Assembly (NCBI RefSeq): GCF_030655665.1
Contig: NZ_JAUSPQ010000005.1
Location: 1 to 64,000, forward strand
Length of the DNA: 64,000 nucleotides
Origin: Methanocorpusculum sp.
GTDB taxonomy: Archaea > Halobacteriota > Methanomicrobia > Methanomicrobiales > Methanocorpusculaceae
Direction of reading: 5' to 3'
Positions 46,099 to 54,667 of this stretch are shown here, piece after piece (the first letter of the stretch is position 1; every line of letters starts with the position of its first letter). A program made the position numbers and the translations under genes. Under the pieces are notes generated by a model. It did not search any database, was not told where the DNA came from, and saw only the letters and a program-made list of their open reading frames with translations.

Positions 46099-46802
46099 TG
46101 TGTTTTCCTTAAACGTGTAACGAGATCTTGAACTCCCAGGGGCGTACAGAGAACGGTAATGTGATCTTTTTCTGCAAGCTTTTTGACGAGCGGGCTGACA
46201 TGTGCCTCATCTATCCCCTGAAGGATTACATACGGGGGTTTGAACGGAGTGACACGGATCGCGATCATTGGAGATTTTCCGGTCGAAATATCCGTGAAAA
46301 TCAGAGCGCGTTCGGTACTCCATCCATAAATGCGGTTGAACTCATTGGGAGAGAGATTCAGAATGGCATTCGTACTGTTAATAACAGTGTAGCCAAAAAT
46401 CTGAGAATCAAGATCGCCGCAGATGAGGGTACATTCAATCTGTTCCGATAATTCCCTGATCGGGATAGAGGTCGCGAAGTCATGAATATCATAAATGACC
46501 TCGTCATCATAATCCGAGAACAGGAGTTTGCCATACTTTTTGATGTATGTCCCACCATTTTCTTCGTCAACATTCAGAAGCGAGTCTACGATTTTTCCAA
46601 CGACACCAGTTCCTGGACTTTTTCTCCTGCCGCTCTCATAATCACTGATAACGGATGGAGAAACTCCAAGATGATCTGCGAGTACTCCCGGAGCTATCTG
46701 AAAACTTGTACGCCATTTTTTCAGGGCTTTTCCGGGTGAATCGGAGAGGGTGATCTCGCCTGCCATCTTTTCGGCAAGCTGCTGGCGAAGTACCGGCTTC
46801 AT
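46092..46802 (-). CDS. HTH regulator coupled to HMG-CoA synthase
   Basis: A 236-residue regulator. An XRE-type helix-turn-helix ([27 protein letters not shown], about residues 38-62) is followed by a sensor-like domain ([31 protein letters not shown]). Similar proteins sit before HMG-CoA synthase genes in many euryarchaea. A TATA element at 46825-46834 implies a leaderless start. It probably regulates its own operon, perhaps sensing an isoprenoid or CoA intermediate (inference). Confidence 0.85.
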   Translation of the reverse strand: MKPVLRQQLAEKMAGEITLSDSPGKALKKWRTSFQIAPGVLADHLGVSPSVISDYESGRRKSPGTGVVGKIVDSLLNVDEENGGTYIKKYGKLLFSDYDDEVIYDIHDFATSIPIRELSEQIECTLICGDLDSQIFGYTVINSTNAILNLSPNEFNRIYGWSTERALIFTDISTGKSPMIAIRVTPFKPPYVILQGIDEAHVSPLVKKLAEKDHITVLCTPLGVQDLVTRLRKTQW

Positions 46803-46836
46803 ACCTATCTGTATTTCGTTACTTACATAAAAAGCT

Positions 46837-46869
46837 GGTTGTCGAATTCGTCAATACACGAATACAACC
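46837..46869. promoter_or_regulatory. Dyad operator between the mevalonate and rbkR regulators
   Basis: A dyad with arms GGTTGT/ACAACC and inner ATTCGT/ACGAAT (46846-46851, 46858-46863) lies just between the TATA boxes of the two divergent genes (minus 46825-46834, plus near 46879-46886). Either regulator, or both, could bind it. Confidence 0.55.
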
Positions 46870-46909
46870 GATACTAACTCATAAATAGTAACCACTCCAA
46901 CACTGGGTT

Positions 46910-47578
46910 ATGTATACGATAGATGCTGAAGATGCGGCCTGTCTGCGGCGAATTGCCCTGCTTGGAGGGTGTAAAGGACCAGTACGCCTTTCCACACAGG
47001 CTCTGGGAGACCAGCTCGGGATCAGCCAGCAGACCGCATCACGCAGACTTCAGTCACTCGAAAAAGCACAGATGATTTCACGGACCGCAGAGTCGACCGG
47101 TCAGTTCGTTCTCGTGACACGATCCGGAGAGGAGCATCTCCGGCGGGAATTCTCCGAGTACAGTAAAATATTCGATGTAAAAGATGAGCAGTATATCCTT
47201 ACTGGTACCGTCATATTAGGCGTCGGCGAAGGAAGGTACTATATGTCCATCCCCCACTATCAGGAACAGTTCGAAAAACTCTGCGGATTTACTCCGTATC
47301 CGGGGACGCTCAATATAAAACTCAACCCGCAAAGTGTTCTGGTCAGAAAACGGATGGACTCCTTGGAATGGACGATTGTTCCCGGGTTCAAAGATGAACA
47401 CCGCATGTTTGGTGAGGCACGCTGTATCAAATGCACGATATCCGGTATTTCGTGCGCAATAGTCGTGCCCGGTCGGACCCATCACCCGGAAGAGATTATT
47501 GAGGTAATTTCCGGAACACATCTCCGTGACGCCCTGGACCTGAAAGAAAACAGTGAAGTCGTTGTGGTCGTTGGATAA
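46910..47578 (+). CDS. rbkR: Riboflavin kinase/transcription regulator RbkR
   Basis: A 222-residue fusion of an N-terminal winged helix (STQALGDQLGISQQTASRRLQSLEKAQMI, about residues 25-53) with an archaeal CTP-dependent riboflavin kinase domain. That domain has FTPYPGTLNIKL, GEARCIKCTI and the VVPGRTHHPEEIIEVI loop. RbkR makes FMN from riboflavin with CTP and represses riboflavin genes. The TATA box about 26 bases before the ATG suggests a leaderless transcript. It is divergent from the mevalonate regulator. Confidence 0.95.
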   Translation: MYTIDAEDAACLRRIALLGGCKGPVRLSTQALGDQLGISQQTASRRLQSLEKAQMISRTAESTGQFVLVTRSGEEHLRREFSEYSKIFDVKDEQYILTGTVILGVGEGRYYMSIPHYQEQFEKLCGFTPYPGTLNIKLNPQSVLVRKRMDSLEWTIVPGFKDEHRMFGEARCIKCTISGISCAIVVPGRTHHPEEIIEVISGTHLRDALDLKENSEVVVVVG

Positions 47579-47652
47579 ACCATAACTTTTTTTAGCACAA
47601 TTCCGTGTTCACATACGGGAAAAGAAAATCGGCACCTGAACCAAATCAGGTA

Positions 47653-47844
47653 TCAGTCAAAGGAGAATACATCTTCGACTGTTGTGTGAAAATATCTGGA
47701 GATCCTAAACGCCAGTTCAAGGGACGGATCATACTTACCCTTTTCTATGGCAAGAATCGTCTGGCGGGTCACACCCAGCTCTTTTGCGAGAGCATCCTGC
47801 GTCAGATCATGCATAGCCCGGTAAACCTTGATCTTATTCTTCAT
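47653..47844 (-). CDS. Small XRE-family HTH regulator
   Basis: A 63-residue DNA-binding protein starting MKNKIKVYRAMHDLTQ. The helix-turn-helix spans QDALAKELGVTRQTILAIEKGKYDPS. An in-frame earlier start would run through the preceding gene. It overlaps the end of the DUF2178 gene, a pair repeatedly seen in archaea. Probably it regulates this two-gene unit. Confidence 0.88.
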   Translation of the reverse strand: MKNKIKVYRAMHDLTQDALAKELGVTRQTILAIEKGKYDPSLELAFRISRYFHTTVEDVFSFD

Positions 47845-48346
47845 CTTCGCCCCATACCCCGAACTTACGGGCGTAATAGAACCTGAATCCGACATAGATG
47901 AAGAGTGCCGCAATGATCATCACAAGCTGCAGTACGGCAAATAATCCGAGTTGTGAAATCGGGATCGTCTCAGGCGGGACGGGAAAATACGATACGGATT
48001 CAAACCCCCCGACGGGGAGCATCGAATCATTTGAACGGTGATAGGTAAATGATTGAAAACCCAGGGGACCGCTGAAAACATACACGATCGTAGCAAGATT
48101 CACGGTCAGGAAAAGAACGACCGAGGCTCTTATCGTCGCAGACGCGGTTTTCATATCGATCAAAATGGTCCGTTCATCCTGAACGATGTCGGTAACACGT
48201 TTTTTCAGAACGAAGAAAAGCACCGCTGCGAGAATAACAGAAGCCGCAATGATCAGCGGACTCGAAAGTTCTATCGACAGCCAGAATAAAAGAAGCAGAG
48301 AGACGGCAATAAGACCGTATATAATATAGAACGTATTTTTCTTCAT
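47834..48346 (-). CDS. DUF2178-family membrane protein
   Basis: A 170-residue protein with four predicted membrane helices (two near the N-terminus, one near residues 72-92, one near 137-157). The conserved VQDERTILIDMKTASATIR between helices two and three is characteristic of DUF2178. Function is unknown. It shares overlapping reading frames with the HTH gene that follows. Confidence 0.82.
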   Translation of the reverse strand: MKKNTFYIIYGLIAVSLLLLFWLSIELSSPLIIAASVILAAVLFFVLKKRVTDIVQDERTILIDMKTASATIRASVVLFLTVNLATIVYVFSGPLGFQSFTYHRSNDSMLPVGGFESVSYFPVPPETIPISQLGLFAVLQLVMIIAALFIYVGFRFYYARKFGVWGEDEE

Positions 48347-48402
48347 CAGTTAGTCCTACTTTATGTTAATTGAACACTATAAGGATTTGCAAAATATAAA
48401 AA

Positions 48403-48442
48403 CCCGCCCCGTTGTGTGTGGGATGGGGCGGGCGTTTTTTTT
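48403..48442 (+). terminator. GC-rich hairpin with T8 tail
   Basis: CCCGCCCC pairs with GGGGCGGG over a 14-base loop and is followed by CG and eight T. On the other strand the stem is followed by five T, so it may act in both directions. No known gene lies just upstream on the plus strand. Confidence 0.55.
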
Positions 48443-48491
48443 GTATGGTGGTATGAGAAAAAATCTGATTCTGCTTTTCCTGTTGTGTGTA

Positions 48492-48533
48492 CTGAAGTAT
48501 GAGAGGGCGATCCCCGTCCAGCCCATACTTCAG
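48492..48533. repeat. 10-bp inverted repeat
   Basis: CTGAAGTATG and CATACTTCAG form perfect arms separated by 22 bases. RNA would fold as a long-loop hairpin. It lies 50 bases from the terminator-like hairpin and might belong to the same unannotated transcript. Confidence 0.45.
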
Positions 48534-48791
48534 CGTATAATGTATTTTACATAATGTAATATATAGTTTCCGTTTTTGAGCAAAATCTACCTGGTGCCGG
48601 ACAGGAAGAAAAAAATCCCCGGATCATTTATGGTGGTGTGGACCTGATTCGGGGTTCGCTGGTGTGTGTATGGTTCTATATGGGAAAATCTGTGTTGTCT
48701 GTGTCCTGAAGAATCAATAAAACCGACTCTTCATTAACACGTATATAATTCATTTAACCATATATACATTCTGAACGGGGACCTTTTTTTC

Positions 48792-50672
48792 GTGAACCTT
48801 AATCACCGTACAGCACACATCATACGGATAAGAATGCCTTCAATCACCACCGGAAACCTCACCGACCAGCCGCGCTATCTCCCAATAACCGCAGAAGAGC
48901 TGAAAAATACCGGCAGGACTAAACCTGACATCATCCTTGTATCGGCCGATGCCTATGTTGATCATCCGTCATTTGCCGCCGCACTCCTTGGACGAACACT
49001 GATAAACGCAGGATTCTCCGTTGCCATTATAAGCCAGCCCGACTGGAAAGACAGAGAAGGAACAGACTTCACACAGTTTGGAAAACCAAACCTCTTCTTC
49101 GCCGTACTTCCCGGAGCCGTCGATCCGATGGTAAGTGCCTATACCCCTGCACTCCGGCGCCGGCATGACGATGCATACTCACCCGGTGGAAAACCCACCC
49201 GCCCGGAAAAAACGACCCTTGTTTACACAAATATACTTCATCGTCTGTTCAAAGACACCCCGATAATCATTGGAGGGATCGAAGCAAGTCTCAGACGCCT
49301 CGCTCATTACGATTACTGGAGCGACTCGGTCAAACAGGGGATCCTTGCGGATGCTCCCGCCTCGCTTCTCGTCTACGGAATGGGTGAGCTCCAGATGATC
49401 GAGATCGCCGAACGCCTGAAAACCGGCGAAAGCGTCAAAGACCTCACGGATATCAGAGGCACCTGCTACACGATGAGCATAGCAGCGTTCCGGGAAAATC
49501 CTCCGGCCGGGACCATACTTCCCGCATACCCGGCAGTAGTAAACAAGGAAACCTATGCGGAAGCGTTTAAGATCCAGCATCTTTCTAAAGATACGCTGAT
49601 CCAGCCCCACCCGAAGACCGTCGTCGTCCAGAATCCTCCGGCACGTCCCCTTACAAGCGAGGAACTCGATATCATCTACGAACTGCCGTACACAAGAAAA
49701 CAGCACCCGGCATACAAAGAACCGATCCCGGCACTCACCCCGATCCAATTTTCCATCACCACCCACCGCGGGTGTTTTGGCGCCTGTTCATTTTGCGCCA
49801 TCACCCATCATCAGGGAAAAGAGATCGTCTCACGAAGTGAGGAATCCGTTCTGAAAGAGGCTGAGCGGATCGCGAAAATGCCGGAGTTTCGGGGAACGAT
49901 CTCGGATCTCGGCGGACCGTCCGCGAATATGTATGCCTGCAGCTGTGCAAACTGGGAGGAAAACGGGGCCTGTCTCGACAAAAACTGTGCGGCATGCCCT
50001 TCGCTGAAGCTGGGCACAACCGAACAGATTTCCCTGCTCAGACACGTATCGGCGATCAGAAAAGTCAAACATGTTTTCATCAGCTCGGGAATCAGATACG
50101 ATCTCATTCCCGAAACAGAAGACGGGGACAAATACCTGAAAGAGCTGACCGAACGCCACATCTCCGGCCACCTGAAAGTTGCACCCGAACATATCAGCGA
50201 CCGGGTAACGCAGCTGATGAACAAACCGGGAAAAGCGGTCTTTGATGCCTTCTGCAAAAGGTTCGATGCCCTCCAAAAGGACAAAACGAAGAAACAGTAT
50301 CTCGTGCCGTATCTGATGTCATCTCATCCCGGATGCCGGATAGATGACATGGTCACCCTTGCCCTCTATCTCAGAGAAAAGGGGATGTACACCGAACAGG
50401 TCCAGGACTTTACTCCGGTTCCGATGACCCTTTCAACGGCGATGTATTACACCGGACTCGACCCTATGACCGGGAAAAAAGTCCATGTCCCCCTCGGAGA
50501 TGAGAAAAGGATCCAGAGAGCCCTTCTTCAGTGGAAAGATCCGAAACAGTATGATTATGTCATCTCCGGACTTTTGAAGGCAGGAAGAAGTGACCTGATC
50601 GGGGACCTGGTGCCTAACAAAGGTCTGCCCCCGGTAAAAAAATCAGGCAGCTCGAAAAAAAGAAGAGTTTAA
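48792..50672 (+). CDS. YgiQ-family radical SAM protein (UPF0313)
   Basis: A 626-residue protein. A cobalamin-binding-like N-terminal part (DIILVSADAYVDHPSFAAALLGRTL) precedes the radical SAM motif CFGACSFC (near residues 327-334, in TTHRGCFGACSFCAITHHQG). Further segments are SDLGGPSANMY and HLKVAPEHISDRV. Substrate is not known for this group. A possible extra Cys set (CSCANWEENGACLDKNCAAC) lies in the middle. The start may be GTG 48792 or ATG 48834; the latter gives MPSITTGNL. Confidence 0.9.
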   Translation: MNLNHRTAHIIRIRMPSITTGNLTDQPRYLPITAEELKNTGRTKPDIILVSADAYVDHPSFAAALLGRTLINAGFSVAIISQPDWKDREGTDFTQFGKPNLFFAVLPGAVDPMVSAYTPALRRRHDDAYSPGGKPTRPEKTTLVYTNILHRLFKDTPIIIGGIEASLRRLAHYDYWSDSVKQGILADAPASLLVYGMGELQMIEIAERLKTGESVKDLTDIRGTCYTMSIAAFRENPPAGTILPAYPAVVNKETYAEAFKIQHLSKDTLIQPHPKTVVVQNPPARPLTSEELDIIYELPYTRKQHPAYKEPIPALTPIQFSITTHRGCFGACSFCAITHHQGKEIVSRSEESVLKEAERIAKMPEFRGTISDLGGPSANMYACSCANWEENGACLDKNCAACPSLKLGTTEQISLLRHVSAIRKVKHVFISSGIRYDLIPETEDGDKYLKELTERHISGHLKVAPEHISDRVTQLMNKPGKAVFDAFCKRFDALQKDKTKKQYLVPYLMSSHPGCRIDDMVTLALYLREKGMYTEQVQDFTPVPMTLSTAMYYTGLDPMTGKKVHVPLGDEKRIQRALLQWKDPKQYDYVISGLLKAGRSDLIGDLVPNKGLPPVKKSGSSKKRRV

Positions 50673-51934
50673 GTCTTTGAATCCTGCTCACAGGCGAGAG
50701 CTTTGGGCTTTTCTCCCTTGAAGAAGAATCCTCTGTAAATCATCGGGACGATCACCGTCGTCACAAGGGAGACCACCACGATCGCGATAAACAGCTCGTT
50801 TCCTAACTGGAGAAGATGCTCCGCCTCTAGGGGGTCTATAGCTGCGGCCGCCATCTCCTCAAACCGATTCAGTGCAATAAGGCCAACGATCATGGCCACC
50901 TCCCCGCGAGGGGTCATCCCAAACCCGATGAGCGCCGAGTCTCGCCAACTCATCCCTGTTAATTTGGCCGGGATACCGCAGCCGAAAACTTTCGTGATAA
51001 CAGCAACGATCGTCAGGATCGCGATGAACAATATCATATCCTGAGTCAGATATCGTAAATCTGCGATGATACCGAGTGACACGAAGAATATCGCCGCGAA
51101 GATGATATACAGATACTCGGCGCCGAGTTTGATATCCATACTATGCTTCAGACTGACTCTGTTCACACAGACACCTGCAAGGAATGCCCCGACGATAGCG
51201 GATATCCCCACCATTTCAGCCATCATTGCATAGAAAAATGCGATCATCATCGCAAAGATGAACACAAATTCCGGGAACTGTCGGGCGATCTTTGTTTCAT
51301 CCATCTTGGTGATCAGGAGAGGAATAACTTTGACACCCACTCCTGCCGCAATGATTACGAAACCGAATGCTTTGATAACGGTGAGACCGATTCCGAGGGG
51401 AACAAGTTCACCGGTCGAGGCAAGATCAGTACAAATCGAAAGCACGATCAAACTTAAGATATCATCGATGACCGCAGCCCCGATGATCGCTTTCGCGAAC
51501 GGCTGATGGAGTTTGCCCATCTCCCGCAGAACATTTGCCGTGATCGCGATACTGGTGGCGGTCAACGCGGTACCAATGAAAATGGCACTGTAAAAGTCCA
51601 TGCCGAAAAAGACCGCGGTGATATACCCGCCGACCCATGGAACAACAACTCCTATGAAAGCAATTAAGATATATCGCCAGTTGGTGATATCACGCAGTTC
51701 AAACTCGAATCCTATCACAAACAGCAGAATAATTGCGCCAAGTCCGGCGAGACTCTGAACGAAGTCCGTATAGGTAATAAGTCCGAGGACACTCGGACCA
51801 ACGATAAGACCTACCAGGATCTCGCCGATAACCGCGGACTGGTGGATCCGTGTCGCGAGAAGATAACCTCCCAATGCCACGAATAACAGAAGACTCATCT
51901 GGAATTCGATGGTGGATATGAGTTCTTCCAACAT
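50669..51934 (-). CDS. Monovalent cation:proton antiporter (CPA2 family)
   Basis: A 421-residue membrane protein with about 12 helices. The antiporter pattern is clear: GEILVGLIVGPSVLG near the start, FIGTALTATSIAITANVL and AAVIDDILSLIVLS (adjacent Asp residues of the ion site) in the middle, and a late IGFGMTPRGEVAMIVGL. It exchanges Na+ or K+ for H+. There is no regulatory TrkA domain at the C-terminus, unlike Kef proteins. Converges with the YgiQ gene, sharing 4 bases. Confidence 0.93.
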   Translation of the reverse strand: MLEELISTIEFQMSLLLFVALGGYLLATRIHQSAVIGEILVGLIVGPSVLGLITYTDFVQSLAGLGAIILLFVIGFEFELRDITNWRYILIAFIGVVVPWVGGYITAVFFGMDFYSAIFIGTALTATSIAITANVLREMGKLHQPFAKAIIGAAVIDDILSLIVLSICTDLASTGELVPLGIGLTVIKAFGFVIIAAGVGVKVIPLLITKMDETKIARQFPEFVFIFAMMIAFFYAMMAEMVGISAIVGAFLAGVCVNRVSLKHSMDIKLGAEYLYIIFAAIFFVSLGIIADLRYLTQDMILFIAILTIVAVITKVFGCGIPAKLTGMSWRDSALIGFGMTPRGEVAMIVGLIALNRFEEMAAAAIDPLEAEHLLQLGNELFIAIVVVSLVTTVIVPMIYRGFFFKGEKPKALACEQDSKT

Positions 51935-51992
51935 AAGTATCTTGAATTTAGGTTGTGCTAGTAAAAAGAATTTCTCTTAAACACTTTGAATT

Positions 51993-52592
51993 CTAGTAAT
52001 CCGGATCCTGTTTTGCCGGGCAGAAATTACATAACGCCTGAGGTAGATCCTTTTCCCGGTCACGGATCGGGCAGTAAACAATGTCTCCCACCTGCCGGAT
52101 CCGAAGTCCTCCCGGAAACGGCATGCCGACAGGATGACCGCAGCCCCCCTTCACGAACATGACATAGGCAAACACCAGACGGTAGAAAAATTTTGACAAG
52201 GGATGATTCTGGGTAGGGAGGGAGTTCTCCGAAGGACCGACATTCTGAAAACAATATTCTGGAACATCGACCCAGTATTTTTTCCAAAGATCAAGATCGG
52301 AGAGCGGACCGGAACAAACGATACCGGGTCGGTAATCCTGCATGAACTCATGGTACTGATCGAGCAAATCCATACAGAACGGTTTGTACATCCGGCGGTA
52401 CGGATTCGGGAGTCGGTCAACCTCACACTTTAGATGCCCGCCGATGTACTGCAGATCAAAAACCGTGTAGGCGGACAATGCCCTGCCGATAATTTCTGCC
52501 GCCGCCTGATTCGACTCTGCAGAAAGAAGAGCCGTCACCGTCTCATCAATGAATTTGCGGGAGGATGAAGCGGAACGTGAAAAGATGTCCAT
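51993..52592 (-). CDS. DUF2115 family protein (UPF0305)
   Basis: A 199-residue protein starting MDIFSRSASSSRK. It contains RMYKPFCMDLL and GGCGHPVGMPFPGG, and the C-terminal CPIRDREKDLPQALCNFCP. The conserved Cys residues suggest a metal site. UPF0305 is found mainly in methanogens and its function is unknown. An earlier in-frame start extends into the promoter of the divergent gene and is unlikely. Confidence 0.85.
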   Translation of the reverse strand: MDIFSRSASSSRKFIDETVTALLSAESNQAAAEIIGRALSAYTVFDLQYIGGHLKCEVDRLPNPYRRMYKPFCMDLLDQYHEFMQDYRPGIVCSGPLSDLDLWKKYWVDVPEYCFQNVGPSENSLPTQNHPLSKFFYRLVFAYVMFVKGGCGHPVGMPFPGGLRIRQVGDIVYCPIRDREKDLPQALCNFCPAKQDPDY

Positions 52593-52692
52593 TGATTGAT
52601 GATTATACCATTGGACCCGGAGCCTATAATATCTGTGTCCCGGAAAACAGTACATGTTTATATTCCGACAGGTCGAATACAGTGTAGTTTTC

Positions 52693-53664
52693 ATGGACAT
52701 TCTCTACGCTGTAGTCGTCATCATCGGTCTTGTTGCCTTCGAGACCGTTGCCAGCATAGATAATGCCATAATCAATGCGGATATTTTATCGACGATGAAG
52801 GCCTGGGCCCGCCGCTGGTTCCTTACATGGGGTCTTATCATCGCGGTGTTCGGCGTCCGCGGTCTTCTGCCCTGGGCAATTATTTGGGCGTCAGCCCCCT
52901 CGCTAGGTCCGATCGGAGCGCTTACCGCGACCTTCTCCGGCGACGAGACGGCGGCTCTCGCGATCGAGCAGAGCGCTCCGTTTCTCCTTCTCGCAGGAGG
53001 AGTGTTTATGGTTTTTCTGTTTCTGCACTGGTTCATGGCAGAGCAGAAGAACTGCATAGTTCCTGGAGAACTCGCTTTCTCGAAAACCGGACCCTGGTTT
53101 TATGCGGCGGCCGCGATCATTCTTCTGGCAATAGTTTACTTTACTGTCCAGATAAACCCGTTCCTCGCCGTCGCAGCAGTCGCGGGTTCGGCGATCTTTT
53201 TCATCATGCAGGGATTCCGTCTGTTTGCTGATGCCAAAACTCTGGAGCTTGAGAAGGGGACGGAAAATCCGGATGAAGCGGGACACAAATCCCAGATCAG
53301 TAAACTGATGCTTCTCGAAGTGATCGACGCGACATTTTCCATAGATGGAGTCGTCGGCGCATTTGCATTCACCATGTCGGTCCCTCTGATCCTGATTGGT
53401 AACGGCCTCGGGGCATTAGTGGTCCGTGAACTGACGATTCGAAACATTGACAGTATCCGGAAATATGCCTATCTCAAAAACGGAGCGATGTACTCTATAT
53501 TCTGTCTGGGTATCATCATGTGCTCGGAAGGATTCGGTCTGGAGTTGCCGATCTGGATCGCTCCCATCCTTACAGTGTCCATCGTTGCAGTCTTCTTCGG
53601 ACTCTCTCTGAGAAAAATCAAGAAGCATGATTACGGAACCTGTCCGGCGCCGAGAAAAGAGTAA
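52693..53664 (+). CDS. DUF475 / TerC-like membrane protein
   Basis: A 323-residue membrane protein with about nine helices. Acidic-residue motifs in helices, FETVASIDNAIINADIL near the start and LLEVIDATFSIDGVVGAF in the second half, are the TerC/DUF475 pattern and probably bind metal ions. TerC proteins act in metal export or tellurite tolerance; here the metal is unknown. It is divergent from the DUF2115 gene. Confidence 0.87.
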   Translation: MDILYAVVVIIGLVAFETVASIDNAIINADILSTMKAWARRWFLTWGLIIAVFGVRGLLPWAIIWASAPSLGPIGALTATFSGDETAALAIEQSAPFLLLAGGVFMVFLFLHWFMAEQKNCIVPGELAFSKTGPWFYAAAAIILLAIVYFTVQINPFLAVAAVAGSAIFFIMQGFRLFADAKTLELEKGTENPDEAGHKSQISKLMLLEVIDATFSIDGVVGAFAFTMSVPLILIGNGLGALVVRELTIRNIDSIRKYAYLKNGAMYSIFCLGIIMCSEGFGLELPIWIAPILTVSIVAVFFGLSLRKIKKHDYGTCPAPRKE

Positions 53665-53778
53665 CTATTTTTTTAGAGAGGATTTCCGCGGTGTTATCCT
53701 CAATCCAATTCGGAAGGGAGATTGACACTACACCGAGTAAGTCCCATTTTGAATATTATATACTCATACTTCACATAC

Positions 53779-53969
53779 TTTACGTGAAGTTTACGCAGAC
53801 CGCGTAAACATTAAAAACCTGTGGATCTCCCTCTTTTTCAAAAAATACCCAATATAATAAAAATACAAATATAATTAAAACGAAATTTACGTAAGAGAGG
53901 AAAACGCCCAGCAGACTTTCTGAACCCCAAAACCCTCTGCATTTCCCAAAATCGCGTAAACACGTAAAC
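53779..53969. repeat. Repeated TTTACG/CGTAAA motifs flanking an AT-rich core
   Basis: Six copies of TTTACG/CGTAAA occur in 190 bases. They include a dyad GTTTACGC-AGACC-GCGTAAAC (53789-53809), the palindrome TTACGTAA (53887-53894) and a tandem pair GCGTAAAC-ACGTAAAC (53954-53969). A very AT-rich tract (about 53837-53880) lies between. The region (53665-54064) is convergent, between DUF475 and flpA stops. It looks like a protein-binding array; its use is unknown. Confidence 0.6.
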
Positions 53970-54064
53970 ATCAAAAATCCAGCCTCATATCTCCCTCCAA
54001 ATCAAAAAAGAAGACCGGGAATTGTTCACGCCCAGCCCGTAACCACCCCTCCCCTCACGGCAGC

Positions 54065-54667
54065 TCAGAGCTTTCTGCAGAGGATAGCCGCGTGATCTTT
54101 GTGATAGGGATCGAGCCATACGCTTTTCTCCACCACGTATCCGCCTTCCTTCAGCTCCGCACACGTGTCGGCAAACACCTCATCGGCAGACTTTCTGATA
54201 TCCACACTCCGCGTTTTCAGCATGAGAACGAGACGGCCGCCGGATTTTATAAACGGCAGATGCTTCACCGCGATGCCCGCCTGATTCGGCTGGGCAACAT
54301 CCTGATAGAGCATATCCGCTGGTTCGAGGAGAGCGGCGTATCGAACAGGACGGGTCGCATCCGCGTAGATCGGAACGATATTCTTACGTTTCTTTGCGAC
54401 CGCGAGGAGATCCTCCATCGGGCGGGGGGCAAACTCTACTGCGTAAACTGACTCCACATAATCCGCGACATGGGAAACGGTCGTGCCGTTCGCGGCTCCT
54501 AGATAAAGGACGACCTCATCCTTGCCAAGGGAGGTCGTTTTGTCCAGATACCAGAGGGCGGCAAGTTTACTCCGGTACGGGTCCCAAACGCGGAAGTTCC
54601 CAAGCATGCGCTCATTATACACTCCTCCTGAGCCTTCAGATACGAGTGTGCCTTTTATGTCGATCAT
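54065..54667 (-). CDS. flpA: Fibrillarin, rRNA/tRNA 2'-O-methyltransferase
   Basis: A 200-residue archaeal fibrillarin. The SAM motif VLYLGAANGTTVSHV lies near residues 52-66, with VEFAPRPMEDLL and a later DMLYQDVAQPNQ. It is the catalytic subunit of C/D-box RNPs and methylates ribose guided by small RNAs. It lies after nop5 with a 4-base overlap. Confidence 0.97.
   Translation of the reverse strand: MIDIKGTLVSEGSGGVYNERMLGNFRVWDPYRSKLAALWYLDKTTSLGKDEVVLYLGAANGTTVSHVADYVESVYAVEFAPRPMEDLLAVAKKRKNIVPIYADATRPVRYAALLEPADMLYQDVAQPNQAGIAVKHLPFIKSGGRLVLMLKTRSVDIRKSADEVFADTCAELKEGGYVVEKSVWLDPYHKDHAAILCRKL

Larger units (their letters stand above)
48347..48791. other. Intergenic region with terminator and inverted repeats
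   Basis: This 445-base gap lies between the DUF2178 and YgiQ-family starts. It contains a GC-rich terminator-like hairpin (48403-48442), a 10-bp inverted repeat (48492-48533) and the shared 12-mer ACATAATGTAAT (48549-48560). Promoter elements are near 48377-48386 (minus) and 48755-48765 (plus). No supported ORF is present; a small RNA is possible. Confidence 0.5.

Noticed and set aside
48363-48554. 63-codon ORF over the terminator and inverted repeat
   Set aside because: It runs through a GC-rich hairpin and T8 tail and has no family-like sequence.
53780-53974. 64-codon hydrophobic minus-strand ORF
   Set aside because: It starts at TTG, lacks a ribosome-binding site, and its hydrophobic content follows from the AT-rich tract and the CGTAAAC repeats.
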